A stretch of 64,000 nucleotides of DNA, from positions 1 to 64,000 of the forward strand of contig JANAVB010004175.1 of the NCBI GenBank assembly GCA_029216955.1, given 5' to 3'. This stretch comes from Iris pallida (taxonomy: Eukaryota > Streptophyta > Magnoliopsida > Asparagales > Iridaceae). The translations under genes and the position numbers were made by a program. The notes beneath the pieces were generated by a model. That model was given only the letters and a program-made list of their open reading frames with translations. It was not told the DNA's origin and ran no database searches. Below, piece by piece: positions 42,723 through 52,638 of the stretch (positions within the stretch are counted from its first letter, which is position 1; each line of letters opens with the position of its first letter).

Positions 42723-43731
42723 GATGTTCCCCTGAAAAAGAGCCATGAAATGCCGGGGCGACACTCTCCCCGAGACGTAAATGATGAGCCAGCAGATGGG
42801 TTTTACCGCCGACGGGATTCAGAAGCAGGTCAATGGCGCGCGCGCCCATTAGCGCAATCGGCTGCACCACACTGGCCAGTGAAGGTGAAAGCTGTTCGCC
42901 CAGTTCAATGCCATCGAAGCCGATCACGGAGAGCTGATTCGGAACGCTGACGCCGGCACGCGCAGCGGCACCCAGCAGGCTGATAGCCAGCAGATCGTTA
43001 CTGCAAATCACCGCCGTCAGCGGCAAAGGTGCATTAATCAGCGGCAGCAGCGGATGGAAATCGGACTGGATATGGCTGGGCATCTCAATCATCGCCTGCG
43101 GCGTCAGACCGGCCTGCTGCATGGCATCGCAGTAGCCGAGGTAGCGCAGACGGGCGCGGTCAGATTGCTGCATAGGACCCGCAACCATCACGATGTGGCG
43201 GTGGCCCAGTGACACCAGATGGGCGGTCGCTTCGGCAATGGCTTTGCGGTTATCTACGCACAGCGCGGGCCATTCGTGCTGTTGCGGAACGTTGTGGGTC
43301 AGCACGAAGGGCATCTTCGCCGCCGCCAGTGTCGGCAGCAGCGCACTGCTGTCGGCATCTGCCACCGTCAGTACCAGACCGGCGACACGCTGGTGCAGCA
43401 TATGTTCGACAATGGCCGCTTCCCGCTCAGCCTGATAATCACTGGTTGCCACCAGCAGGCCATATCCCGCCAGACGAGCCTGCTGCTCCATCGCCTGTAA
43501 TTGCATGGCAAAAACCGGATTGAGCAGCGAAGGCAACAGGACGCCAAGCGTGGTGGAGTGCTGGGTGCGGAGTTGACGGGCAATATGATTCGGGCGGAAA
43601 CCGATCTGTTCCGAGGCGGCAAGCACCTTTTGCAGCGTGCCAGGTTTTAGCAGATGAGGGTCAGAAAAGGCGCGCGCAGCGGTTGCGCGGGAGACCCCTG
43701 CCAGTCTGGCTACGCTGATTAAATCGGTCAT
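42706..43731 (-). CDS. LacI-family transcriptional regulator
   Basis: Intact, 341 residues from MTDLISVARLAGVSRATAAR, a LacI-type HTH (LISVARLAGVSRATAARAFS), hinge helix (IGFRPNHIARQLRTQ), and a sugar-binding-like effector domain (TTLGVLLPSLLNPVFAMQLQ ... ICSNDLLAISLLGAAARAGV, SVIGFDGIELGEQLSPSLAS). The stop overlaps the start of the binding-protein gene by 17 bases, so the regulator is the first gene of the operon it probably controls. A perfect 16-bp palindrome begins 21 bases before the start. Effector probably the imported compound. Confidence 0.92.
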   Translation of the reverse strand: MTDLISVARLAGVSRATAARAFSDPHLLKPGTLQKVLAASEQIGFRPNHIARQLRTQHSTTLGVLLPSLLNPVFAMQLQAMEQQARLAGYGLLVATSDYQAEREAAIVEHMLHQRVAGLVLTVADADSSALLPTLAAAKMPFVLTHNVPQQHEWPALCVDNRKAIAEATAHLVSLGHRHIVMVAGPMQQSDRARLRYLGYCDAMQQAGLTPQAMIEMPSHIQSDFHPLLPLINAPLPLTAVICSNDLLAISLLGAAARAGVSVPNQLSVIGFDGIELGEQLSPSLASVVQPIALMGARAIDLLLNPVGGKTHLLAHHLRLGESVAPAFHGSFSGEHHVTHR

Positions 43732-43751
43732 GACTGCCTCGTTTATTGTCG

Positions 43752-43767
43752 ATGAGATCGATCTCAT
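43752..43767 (-). promoter_or_regulatory. Perfect 16-bp palindrome, candidate operator of the LacI regulator
   Basis: ATGAGATCGATCTCAT (43752-43767) is fully self-complementary with a central CG, the usual form of LacI-family operators. It is flanked by TTGTCG and CGACAA arms, offset by two bases, which extends the symmetry. Its place 21-36 bases before the regulator ATG suggests autorepression of the whole operon. Confidence 0.7.
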
Positions 43768-43826
43768 TGCGACAACACTAGTGGCGTTCTATGACAGGGG
43801 CATCACAGCAATTTGACGGGCAGATG

Positions 43827-43848
43827 ACAGCGGCAGTGAAGCCGCTGT
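43827..43848 (-). terminator. Hairpin after the first DsrE-like gene
   Basis: Perfect 8-bp stem ACAGCGGC (43827-43834) / GCCGCTGT (43841-43848), 7 bases past the stop at 43856. No T-run follows, so it may only slow transcription toward the LacI operon. Confidence 0.5.
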
Positions 43849-43855
43849 GGGGGAA

Positions 43856-44464
43856 TTAAAGCATCAGGAAGGCGTAACCGCTGTTTTCCAGGGTGGCAAC
43901 GGTGGTGCCGCTGGAGATGGTGTGAGTGACCATCGGGTCGATCCAGTTGCGCTCAAGCTGATGAAACGCCACTGACTGATCGCAGATAGTGACCTGAACG
44001 CCCGCTTTTTTCAGTTCGCTGATCAGCTTCAGGTTCGGGTTATCGACGCCGTAGGCTTTGCTGAACTGGTCATTATTCAGCGCTGATGAAACCGCGTCGC
44101 CGTTAATTGACACCACAAATTTCAGCTGGTCGAGTGGCACACCCGCCGCATAATAGAGGTTGGTGACGCGCGCTACGCGCTCCAGACCGAGATTCGGCTT
44201 ACGAATATCCCCTTCACTGCGGTTGATCTGGAATACTATTTTATTACTCAGGCCCGCTGTCGTGCCGGGTTTAAATGCAGGCGTATCGACATAATGTATT
44301 TTGCCGTAGCCTTCAATCGCTGGCGTACTCCAGAAATCAGCAGGTTCGGATTTATTATCCGCCATTTTTCCGCTGACCTTATCGAATAATTCCGGCAACT
44401 GTAAAACATTGCCGCCGATAAATCCCGCTACGGCTGCCATCACCACTAAAGCTGCTGGACGCAT
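43856..44464 (-). CDS. Membrane-anchored DsrE-like protein, copy B
   Basis: Intact, 202 residues. One N-terminal membrane segment or signal anchor (about 5-22), then a DsrE/DsrF-like fold in the periplasm: WSTPAIEGYGKIHYVDTPAF, LSNKIVFQINRSEGDI, LERVARVTNLYYAAGVPLDQ, LKFVVSINGDAVSSALNNDQ, VQVTICDQSVAFHQLERNWI with a single conserved Cys161, where DsrE-type proteins carry their sulfur-trafficking Cys. About 55-60 percent identical by eye to the copy just upstream. ATG 44464 with GGGAG 8 bases before. Role unknown; a periplasmic sulfur or thiol function is inference. Confidence 0.8.
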   Translation of the reverse strand: MRPAALVVMAAVAGFIGGNVLQLPELFDKVSGKMADNKSEPADFWSTPAIEGYGKIHYVDTPAFKPGTTAGLSNKIVFQINRSEGDIRKPNLGLERVARVTNLYYAAGVPLDQLKFVVSINGDAVSSALNNDQFSKAYGVDNPNLKLISELKKAGVQVTICDQSVAFHQLERNWIDPMVTHTISSGTTVATLENSGYAFLML

Positions 44465-44495
44465 TAACTCTTCTCCCGATCGTTTAAAACATTAA

Positions 44496-45100
44496 TTACA
44501 TTGCCAGCCACGCGTATCCCTGGTTTTGCAGGGTTGATACGGTGGTCGGACTGGAAAGTGCATGGACTACAGATTTATCAATCCAGTTATGGGATAGTGA
44601 TGGAATGCCACGGACTGATCGCAGACCGAGACTTTCACTCCCGCCTGATTCAGCTCATTAATCAGCTTCAGGTTTGGATTTTCGATGCCATAAAACTTTT
44701 TAAAATGGGCGTTATCCAGCATGGCTGGGGTCGCGTCGCCGGTGACCGAAACAACAAACTTCAGCTGATCGGCCGGAATGCCGGAGGCGATATATAAATT
44801 CACCACACGCGCCACACGTTCCAGTCCCAGATTGGGCGCGGTCATCGCGCCATCGCTTCGGGTAATCTGGAAAACAATTTTATTGCTCAGGCCCGCCACC
44901 GGTTTAAACGCGGCGTCGGGCTCATAATGAATTTTGCCGTAACCTTCAATCGCCGGTGTGCTCCAGAATCCCGGGGCTTCCTGAGGCTCGGTTGCAAAAT
45001 GGCGTGTCACTTTGTCATAAATCTCGCCACTCTGTGTGACAGCCGCGCCAACGACTCCGCCAATAATGGCGATTAACGCGTATGAAACCACTGAACGCAT
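44496..45100 (-). CDS. Membrane-anchored DsrE-like protein, copy A
   Basis: Paralogue of the gene at 43856, 31 bases upstream of it, same strand. Start ATG 45100 (MRSVVSYALIAIIGGVVGAA, a membrane anchor) with GGAGAG before it; then WSTPAIEGYGKIHYEPDAAF, LSNKIVFQITRSDG, LERVARVVNLYIASGIPADQ, LKFVVSVTGDATPAMLDNAH, and VKVSVCDQSVAFHH with the same single Cys. Just after this one T seems lost (about 44596-44600); restored, it ends LQNQGYAWLAM at TAA 44496, matching the C-terminus of the paralogue. About 202 residues. Confidence 0.78.
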
Positions 45101-45852
45101 AACACTTCTCTCCGGCAATATGTCTGGCAGATTCAGGACAGAATCAGGTCGGCTATCTATATCACAGCGCAGGCATAATTCTCGCCTGTGTAAATTCAGG
45201 TCAGCGCGCGTCTGATAACTGCTGAACTTATTCACCTTCCGAATTAATCGAAAATTTTCATTATGAGGAAAAAAATGTCTTAATCAGAATGGACCTGACT
45301 CTTTTAGCTCTTATCCCTTCCTGTGACATTAACAGAAATAAATAACAGCCAGGTATAGCTGGAATAAGCAGGATAAAGGCGGGGGTGACGATTTAATTTA
45401 TCAATGGCGAAGAGGAGATTAACGGCTCAGAGAGGGCTGTTTTTTCAGAGTAGACCTGGAAAAACTCATGCCATAGTCAGTTTTTTTGAGTGAATTTACA
45501 TAACTTTAAAAAAATACGCTGACTGGCTAAATCTGCGCGGCAGCAGATTCTGCTTTATTCTGCCGAAGCGCATTGGGAATAAATGAATAAGGCGTCACTT
45601 AAACGCTCACAAACCCGGCGATACTCCGCCGGTTTCTATTCGTTTAGCTGCGGTTTACGTTGGCAGGATGTTCAATTTTTTTCGTCAAAATGGGCGATCT
45701 TGCACAAATCACGCCGGTCGTTTGCCAGAAAACGACATTTCATTCTTTTGATGCTCTGGTTAAGATAGTCACGAACCGTCGTTATCTGCGAAAAATGGAA
45801 CATTCCCGCTGCGCACCTGTCCATTTTCAGGGCCTCTCTACAGGATTAAGGC
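45101..45852. other. Gene-free AT-rich spacer, 752 bp
   Basis: No frame here has a ribosome site and family resemblance; the frames at 45583-45768 and 45660-45944 look accidental. The left part must hold the promoter of the DsrE-like pair and the right part that of bepA. An imperfect hairpin CCGGCG (45615-45620) / CGCCGG (45627-45632) followed by TTTCTATT could be a plus-strand terminator with no obvious gene before it, and T-runs occur near 45441-45446 and 45481-45487. In E. coli this neighbourhood carries perM, absent here. Confidence 0.5.
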
Positions 45853-47317
45853 ATGTTGAACCGGTTAAAGAAAACGCTGATCGCCGCGCTCCTTCCGACG
45901 CTCATTTTCACTACTCTGTCACCTGCTTACGCCGATGTCAGTGATTCACTTCCCGATATTGGCACTACGGCCGGTTCGACGCTGTCGATTAATCAGGAAC
46001 TGCAGATGGGCGACTTTTATGTGCGCCAGCTGCGTGCCAGTGCGCCGCTGATCAACGATCCGCTGCTTAATCAGTATATTAATCAGCTGGGTCAGCGACT
46101 GGTGTCGCATGCCGATTCGGTGAAAACCCCGTTCCACTTCTTTCTGATTCAGAACGATGAGCTCAACGCCTTTGCCTTTTTTGGAGGCAACGTGGTGCTG
46201 CACTCAGCGCTGTTCCGCTATACCGAAAATGAAAGCCAGCTGGCGTCAGTGATGGCGCATGAGATTTCACACGTTACCCAGCGCCATCTGGCGCGCGCAA
46301 TGGAAGATCAGAAGCGCAATGCGCCACTGACATGGGTCGGTGCGCTGGGCTCTATTCTGCTGGCGATGGCCAATCCGCAGGCGGGCATGGCAGCACTGAC
46401 CGGCACCCTGGCGGGAACTCAGCAGGGAATTATCAGTTTTACCCAGGGTAATGAACAGGAAGCCGACCGCATCGGAATTCAGGTACTGCAGCGCGCCGGG
46501 TTTGATCCCCAGGCGATGCCGAACTTTCTGCAGAAGCTGGCCGATCAGAGCCGCTTCTCCTCGAAGCCACCTGAAATTCTGCTGACGCATCCCCTGCCCG
46601 ACAGCCGTCTGGCGGATGCCCGTAACCGCGCTAACCAGATGCGGCCGGTGGTGGTGCAATCTACAGAAGATTTCTATCTGGCAAAGGTGCGTTCACTGGG
46701 CATGTACTCCACCGGGCGTAATCAGCTTACCGACGAACTGCTGAACCAGTATGCCAGCGGCAATTCTCGTGAGCAGCTGGCGTCACAATATGGCAAAGCC
46801 ATACAGTTTTTGCAGGCGAAAAGTTTTGCCGATGCGAAGCGGATTATGACGCCGCTGCTGGCGAAACAGCCGAATAACGTCTGGTTCCTGGATCTTATGT
46901 CAGACATCGATATCGGCCTGAATCAGCCCCAACAGGCGATCGCCCTGCTCAGCGCCGCCACCAGTGCAAAAAAACAGCCCGGTGGTGCAGCTCAACCTGG
47001 CCAACGCCTACGTTGAAGCGAAACAGTATGCCAACGCCAGCCGCATTCTGAATCGCTACACCTGGGCTAATAAAGATGATCCCAACGGCTGGGATTTGCT
47101 GGCCCAGGCGTCTGCACAGCAGGGACTGAATGATGAAGAGTTATCGGCGCGGGCAGAGAGTCTGGCGCTGAATGGCCAGCTCGATCAGGCGATCACCGCA
47201 CTTGGCAGCGCCAGCGCACAGGTGCCGCTCGGCAGCCTGAAACAGGCGCGCTACGATGCCCGTATCGATCAGCTGCGCCAGTTACAACAGCGCTTTAAGC
47301 AATATCAGAAAGGCTGA
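45853..47317 (+). CDS. bepA: Beta-barrel assembly-enhancing protease BepA
   Basis: Periplasmic M48 zinc metalloprotease/chaperone that helps LptD assembly and degrades stalled barrels. Signal peptide 1-27, DTLP-like [40 protein letters not shown], zinc motif HEISH at 136-140, third ligand region [20 protein letters not shown], then C-terminal TPR repeats ([40 protein letters not shown]). One break: an A-run at 46967-46973 has seven A where eight keep the frame; the end is at 47317. About 488 residues as in E. coli (487). Confidence 0.94.
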
Positions 47318-47349
47318 GCATTCACGCTGCGAATAAAGGAAAGTCTGAG

Positions 47350-47691
47350 ATGGTGACGATTTACCACAACCCGCGCTGCAGCAAGAGCCGCGAGACGCTG
47401 GCGCTGCTGAACGCCCGCGGGATAGAGCCGGAAGTGGTGCTCTATCTGCAAACGCCGCCCGATCGCGAGACGCTGCAAATCCTGTTAAAGAAACTGGGAA
47501 TGCAGAGCGCACAGCAGTTGATGCGGACTAAAGAGGCGATCTATAGCGAACTGGCACTCAGCGAAAAAAGCGAAAGTGCACTGCTGGATGCGCTGGTGGA
47601 ACATCCGGTGCTGATTGAAAGGCCGATAGTGATCAATGGCGACAAGGCGCGGATCGGACGTCCGCCCGAAGCGGTGCTCGACCTGTTTTAA
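47350..47691 (+). CDS. yfgD: ArsC-family protein YfgD
   Basis: Intact, 113 residues. Thioredoxin-fold arsenate-reductase-like protein: [20 protein letters not shown] with active-site-type Cys10, [20 protein letters not shown], and [20 protein letters not shown] containing the RP motif of ArsC. Arsenate reduction is not shown for YfgD. It follows bepA by 32 bases (likely one unit); its stop overlaps that of convergent hda within TTTAAA. Confidence 0.92.
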   Translation: MVTIYHNPRCSKSRETLALLNARGIEPEVVLYLQTPPDRETLQILLKKLGMQSAQQLMRTKEAIYSELALSEKSESALLDALVEHPVLIERPIVINGDKARIGRPPEAVLDLF

Positions 47692-48389
47692 AGGCCGAGT
47701 GTCTCTTTCACAAACGGAATGGTGAGTTTACGCTGGGCGCTGATCGAGGCACGATCAAGCCGATCCAGCGTATCAAACAGGGTGCGCATCTCACGATCCA
47801 GTCGCTTCAGCAGGAAGCGTCCCACATCTTCCGGCAGCTCAAATCCGCGTAACCCGGCGCGCAGTTGCAGCGCCTGTAATTTGTCTTCGTCGGAGAGAGG
47901 CTGCAGGCGATAGATCTGCCCCCAGTCCAGCCGCGAGGCGAGATCGGGCAATTGCAGATTGAGCTGGCGTGGCGGACGATCGCCGGTAATAAACAGGCGC
48001 GTATTACCGGTTTCCAGAATACGGTTATAGAGATCGAAGATCGCCATTTCCCATTCAGGCTCGCCTGCAATGCACTCGATGTTATCGATGCAGACCAGTG
48101 ACAGCTGCTCCATCCCTTCCAGTACTTCCGGTACAAACCAGGTGCGTTTATCCAGCGGAACGTAACCGACCGCTTCGCTGCGCGCTGACATCTCGGCGCA
48201 CGCGGCGTGCAGCAAATGGCTCCGCCCTCCGCCTTCGCGTGACCAGAAGTAGAGATAGCTGCCATGTTGTTGGTTGAGAGCGCCTTTCAGCGCGGCAATC
48301 AGCGACGGGTTTTCCCCCGGCCAGAAGCTGGAGAAGGTTTCATCGTCAGGTAAATAGAGTGGCAATGACAATTGTGCCGGCGTGTTCAG
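47688..48389 (-). CDS. hda: DnaA-inactivating regulator Hda
   Basis: AAA+ protein that with the DNA-loaded beta clamp makes DnaA hydrolyse ATP, preventing extra initiation. Intact. The clamp-binding motif QLSLPL lies at residues 6-11; then [16 protein letters not shown], Walker-A-like [80 protein letters not shown] start it at CTG 48389: GAGG (48398-48395) is 5 bases before it, whereas the upstream in-frame GTG (48395) overlaps that site. A CTG start is also known for E. coli hda. 233 residues, same as E. coli. Confidence 0.92.
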   Translation of the reverse strand: MNTPAQLSLPLYLPDDETFSSFWPGENPSLIAALKGALNQQHGSYLYFWSREGGGRSHLLHAACAEMSARSEAVGYVPLDKRTWFVPEVLEGMEQLSLVCIDNIECIAGEPEWEMAIFDLYNRILETGNTRLFITGDRPPRQLNLQLPDLASRLDWGQIYRLQPLSDEDKLQALQLRAGLRGFELPEDVGRFLLKRLDREMRTLFDTLDRLDRASISAQRKLTIPFVKETLGL

Positions 48390-48495
48390 AAGCACCTCAG
48401 CAAGAGAACAAGCAAAAATCGGGGGAAGTCTAACACAGTTTTCAGAAAGAGATGAATGGGGCGTCCCTGCCCCGATCCTGTCAGGCTTGCTGCGA

Positions 48496-49779
48496 TCACG
48501 GCTCGCGCGATTCTTCAGCCTCCAGCACCACTTCTTCCGGACGCAACAGCGAGATCACACGGAAGATCAGCGCTAATCCCACCCCCACGATCGTCGCCAG
48601 CGCCATGCCTTTCAGCTCCGCAGCACCGATATGCACTTTCGCACCGCTGACGCCGATGATCAGGATCACCGAAGTCAGGATCAGATTTTGCGCTTTGTTG
48701 TAATCGACTTTGGATTCGATCAACACCCGGATACCGGATGCGCCAATCACGCCATACAGCAGCAGCGACACGCCGCCCATTACCGGTACCGGGATCGCCT
48801 GAATCACCGCCGCCAGTTTGCCGACACAGGAGAGCAGGATCGCCAGAATCGCAGCACCGCCAATCACCCAGGTACTGTAGACGCGGGTAATTGCCATCAC
48901 ACCGATGTTTTCACCGTAGGTGGTGTTAGGCGTTGAACCAAAGAAGCCGGAGATGACCGTTGATAAGCCGTTGGCGAACATCGAACGATGCAGGCCAGGG
49001 TCGCGAATCAGATCTTTCTTTACGATATTGGCGGTGACTACAAGATGACCGATATGCTCGGCAATCACCACCAGCGCCGCAGGCAGGATCGTCAGCATCG
49101 CCACCCACTCAAAGCGCGGGGTATAGAAAGTTGGCAGCGCAAACCAGGGGGCTTTAACCACGCCGCTCCAGTCAACGATGCCCATAAATGCAGAGAGCAG
49201 ATAACCCGCCACCACCCCGACCAGAATCGGGATGATCGCCAGGAAGCCACGAAACAGCACGGAACCGAATACCGTCACTGCCAGCGTGACCAGCGAAATC
49301 AGCACGGTTGTACTGTCGGGCGTGCTGCCTTCCGCGGGCAGCAGCCCTGCCATATTGGCGGCTACCCCTGCCAGTTCCAGACCGATGACGGCGACAATCG
49401 CGCCCATCGCCGCCGGGGGAAACATCACATCGAGCCAGCCGGTGCCCGCGCGTTTGACAATCAGTGCCACGAGACAGAACAGCACGCCGCAGAGGATAAA
49501 TCCGCCCAGCGCGACCTCATAACCCAGCGGCAGCAATAGCAGTACTGGCGAGATAAAGGCAAAACTGGAACCGAGGTAAGCGGGAATTTTGCCTTTACAG
49601 ATAAAGAGGTAGATCAGCGTCCCAACGCCGTTGAATAACAGCACCGTCGCCGGGTTGATGTGGAACAGAATCGGTACCAGTACCGTGGCACCAAACATGG
49701 CGAACAGGTGTTGCAGGCTGAGTGGAATGGTTTGCAGTAACGGCGGTCGTTCACTGACGCCAATGGCGCGACGAGTCAT
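48496..49779 (-). CDS. uraA: Uracil permease UraA
   Basis: Intact, 427 residues. Inner-membrane uracil/proton symporter of the NCS2 family with 14 spans. [80 protein letters not shown] (with the conserved Glu), [20 protein letters not shown] (Glu of the substrate site), [20 protein letters not shown]. Second of two adjacent ATGs chosen (7 bases after AGGGG). Downstream of upp in the usual upp-uraA order, but a terminator lies between. Confidence 0.95.
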   Translation of the reverse strand: MTRRAIGVSERPPLLQTIPLSLQHLFAMFGATVLVPILFHINPATVLLFNGVGTLIYLFICKGKIPAYLGSSFAFISPVLLLLPLGYEVALGGFILCGVLFCLVALIVKRAGTGWLDVMFPPAAMGAIVAVIGLELAGVAANMAGLLPAEGSTPDSTTVLISLVTLAVTVFGSVLFRGFLAIIPILVGVVAGYLLSAFMGIVDWSGVVKAPWFALPTFYTPRFEWVAMLTILPAALVVIAEHIGHLVVTANIVKKDLIRDPGLHRSMFANGLSTVISGFFGSTPNTTYGENIGVMAITRVYSTWVIGGAAILAILLSCVGKLAAVIQAIPVPVMGGVSLLLYGVIGASGIRVLIESKVDYNKAQNLILTSVILIIGVSGAKVHIGAAELKGMALATIVGVGLALIFRVISLLRPEEVVLEAEESREP

Positions 49780-49892
49780 CATTTATCCCCTTGTGTTATT
49801 TATCCCCCAGGGCGCGCGCCTCTGGCACAGCAGCAGGCACGCCGGTGAGCCTTGCAGCCACACCAAACCCGTTCGGGGATCTTTTTTTTGCC

Positions 49893-49919
49893 AAAAAAAA
49901 GCCGACTCTCTGGTCGGCT
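49893..49919 (-). terminator. Terminator between upp and uraA
   Basis: Stem GCCGAC (49901-49906, extended by A) / GTCGGC (49913-49918), then eight T on the minus strand (49900-49893). It lies 7 bases past the upp stop; read-through or attenuation would then feed uraA. Confidence 0.85.
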
Positions 49920-49925
49920 GTGCGA

Positions 49926-50547
49926 TTATTTGGTTCCGAAAATCTTGTCCCCGGCATCGCCGAGCCCGGGAATGATGTAACCCTTTTCATTCAGTCCCCT
50001 GATCCACTGACGCGGTGTAAAGCTCAACGTCAGGATGCGCTTTCTCCAGCGCGGCAATCCCTTCTGGTGCGGCAACCAGTACCAACACTTTGATGCTGGT
50101 GCAGCCCGCTTTCTTCAGCAGGTCGATGGTGGCGATCATGGAACCGCCGGTCGCCAGCATAGGATCGACGACCAGCGCCAGGCGCTCTTCGATGTTAGAG
50201 ACCAGCTTCTGGAAATAGGGAACCGGCTCCAGTGTCTCTTCATCACGGTAAACCCACCACGCTGATACGGGCGCTGGGAACGTGCTCCAGCACCCCTTCC
50301 ATCATGCCAAGGCCGGCACGCAGAATCGGCACCACCGTGATTTTTTTGCCTTTGATCTGATTCGATCTCTACCGGGCCGTTCCAGCCCTCAATGGTACGC
50401 GCTCTGTTTCCAGATCGGCGGTCGCTTCGTAGGCAGCAGGCTGCCACTCAGACGCCAGCTCGCGAAACGCTTTGTACTGATATCGTGCTCACGCATCAAG
50501 CCCAGTTTATGTTTGACCAGCGGGTGTCTGACTTCCACGATCTTCAT
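49926..50547 (-). CDS. upp: Uracil phosphoribosyltransferase
   Basis: Pyrimidine salvage: uracil plus PRPP to UMP. Start [20 protein letters not shown] (ATG 50547, after a GGAG site), [12 protein letters not shown], then a [24 protein letters not shown] block across shifts (about 50280-50350), [16 protein letters not shown] with the PRPP loop (about 50140-50190), and a C-terminal [17 protein letters not shown] end at TAA 49926. 208 residues expected. At least seven one-base shifts; from here rightward the sequence is again error-rich. Confidence 0.92.
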
Positions 50548-50691
50548 TGGTGTTCTCCCGGAATGAGTTGAGCTAAAAAAAAATCGCGGGATTATACCGC
50601 CTTTGCGCTCCGCGCCACCTGCTCTTGCGCAAGCCGCGGGTTTTACGGGAAAATGGATTAATGAAAATCGTCCGATGCGCAATCCCGGACT

Positions 50692-50705
50692 CGCAAAACG
50701 TTTGC
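50692..50705 (+). promoter_or_regulatory. purM: Candidate PurR operator of purM
   Basis: CGCAAAACGTTTGC (50692-50705) matches the PurR core GCAAACGTTTGC apart from one extra A in the A-run. It stands 65-78 bases before purM, in the divergent upp-purM spacer. The extra A may be one more homopolymer error. Confidence 0.6.
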
Positions 50706-50717
50706 CTGCACTGATGA

Positions 50718-51774
<1,057 letters not shown>

Positions 51775-51778
<4 letters not shown>

Positions 51779-52399
51779 AAAAGCTGGTTGTACTGATTTC
51801 CGGCAACGGAAGTAACCTTCAGTCCTCCTTGACGCCTGTGCAAGGGCGGATTCACGGCAGCGTGGCTGCCGTGTTCAGCAATCGTGCCGCCGCTTATGGC
51901 CTGACGATGGGCGCAGGAGGCGGGGATTCCCGCCCACTCGCTTGCCGCCAGCGACTTCGCCGACCGCGAAGCCTTCGATCGCCAGTCATCGCTGAAATCG
52001 AAGCCTACACCCAGACCTGATGTGCTGGCCGGCTATATGCATTCTCAGCAGCGCGTTCGTGGCCCATTGTTCACGATCGCTGCTGAAATCCACATTCCCT
52101 GTTGCCGAAATATCGGGCCTGCATACGCATCGTCAGGCGCTCGAAAATGGCGACAGCGAACATGGCACCTCCGTGCATTCGTCACTGACGAACTGGATGG
52201 AGGGCCGGTGATCCTGCAGGCAAAAGTCCGGTATTTCCCGGCGACAGCGAAGCGGAGATTACGGAGGGCGGGTGCAGCACAGGAGCATGCCATCTATCCG
52301 AGGTAATCGGCTGGTTTGTGAGGGTCGTCTGGCGATGCGTGACGGCCAGGATGGCTGGATGGCGAACCGCTGCCGCCGCCAGGGTATGCTAACGACTGA
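51775..52399 (+). CDS. purN: Phosphoribosylglycinamide formyltransferase
   Basis: Third step of purine synthesis: GAR plus 10-formyl-THF. MKKLVVLISGNGSNLQS holds the N-terminal phosphate-binding GNGSNLQ; later GLHTHRQALENGD, HGTSV and VTDELDGGPVILQAKV (His and Asp of the active site) and AQEHAIYP are recognisable in changing frames. Coupled to purM by an ATGA overlap. TGA 52397-52399 gives about 208 residues, close to 212. About ten one-base shifts. Confidence 0.9.
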
Positions 52400-52489
52400 C
52401 GCTTCAGGAGCCGTTGCGGGTTTCCAAGACGGCTGAAAAAATCAAAGCGATGGCAGCCTGTACCCGTAGTAAAGCATCGCGGCCATGGA

Positions 52490-52599
52490 AAAAACGTCGG
52501 GAGCGTTTTTGAACAACGCAAAGCGTTGGCGGCTACGGGCGCACCTCAGGGATGAGGTGCGTAATCGCCCGCGCTGAGCCGCCAGGGATGGCGTTTTTT
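52490..52599 (+). ncRNA. Tandem hairpins with shared GGGA loops after purN (possible CsrA-binding RNA or 3' UTR)
   Basis: Four hairpins in 110 bases: 52490-52496/52504-52510 (loop TCGGGAG); 52514-52519/52523-52528 (loop AAA); 52540-52548/52553-52561 (9-bp stem, loop GGGA); 52580-52584/52589-52593 (loop GGGA) then six T, a terminator on the plus strand. The last two stems differ in sequence but expose the same CAGGGATG, which fits the CARGGAUG core of the CsrA consensus. The unit is either the structured 3' end of the purMN transcript or a separate small RNA. The rest of 52400-52638 holds no gene. Confidence 0.45.
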
Positions 52600-52638
52600 G
52601 CATCTTTACGAAGGGTACAGGCTCCCTGAGCCGGTGCT

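Noticed and set aside
45583..45944. Two overlapping plus-strand frames before bepA
   Set aside because: Codon content is unlike neighbours, no ribosome site fits, and the second runs into bepA in another frame.
46979..47016. Native short form of BepA ending at 47016
   Set aside because: The TPR region resumes at once in the next frame; the break is an A-run of seven where eight restores the usual 487-residue length.
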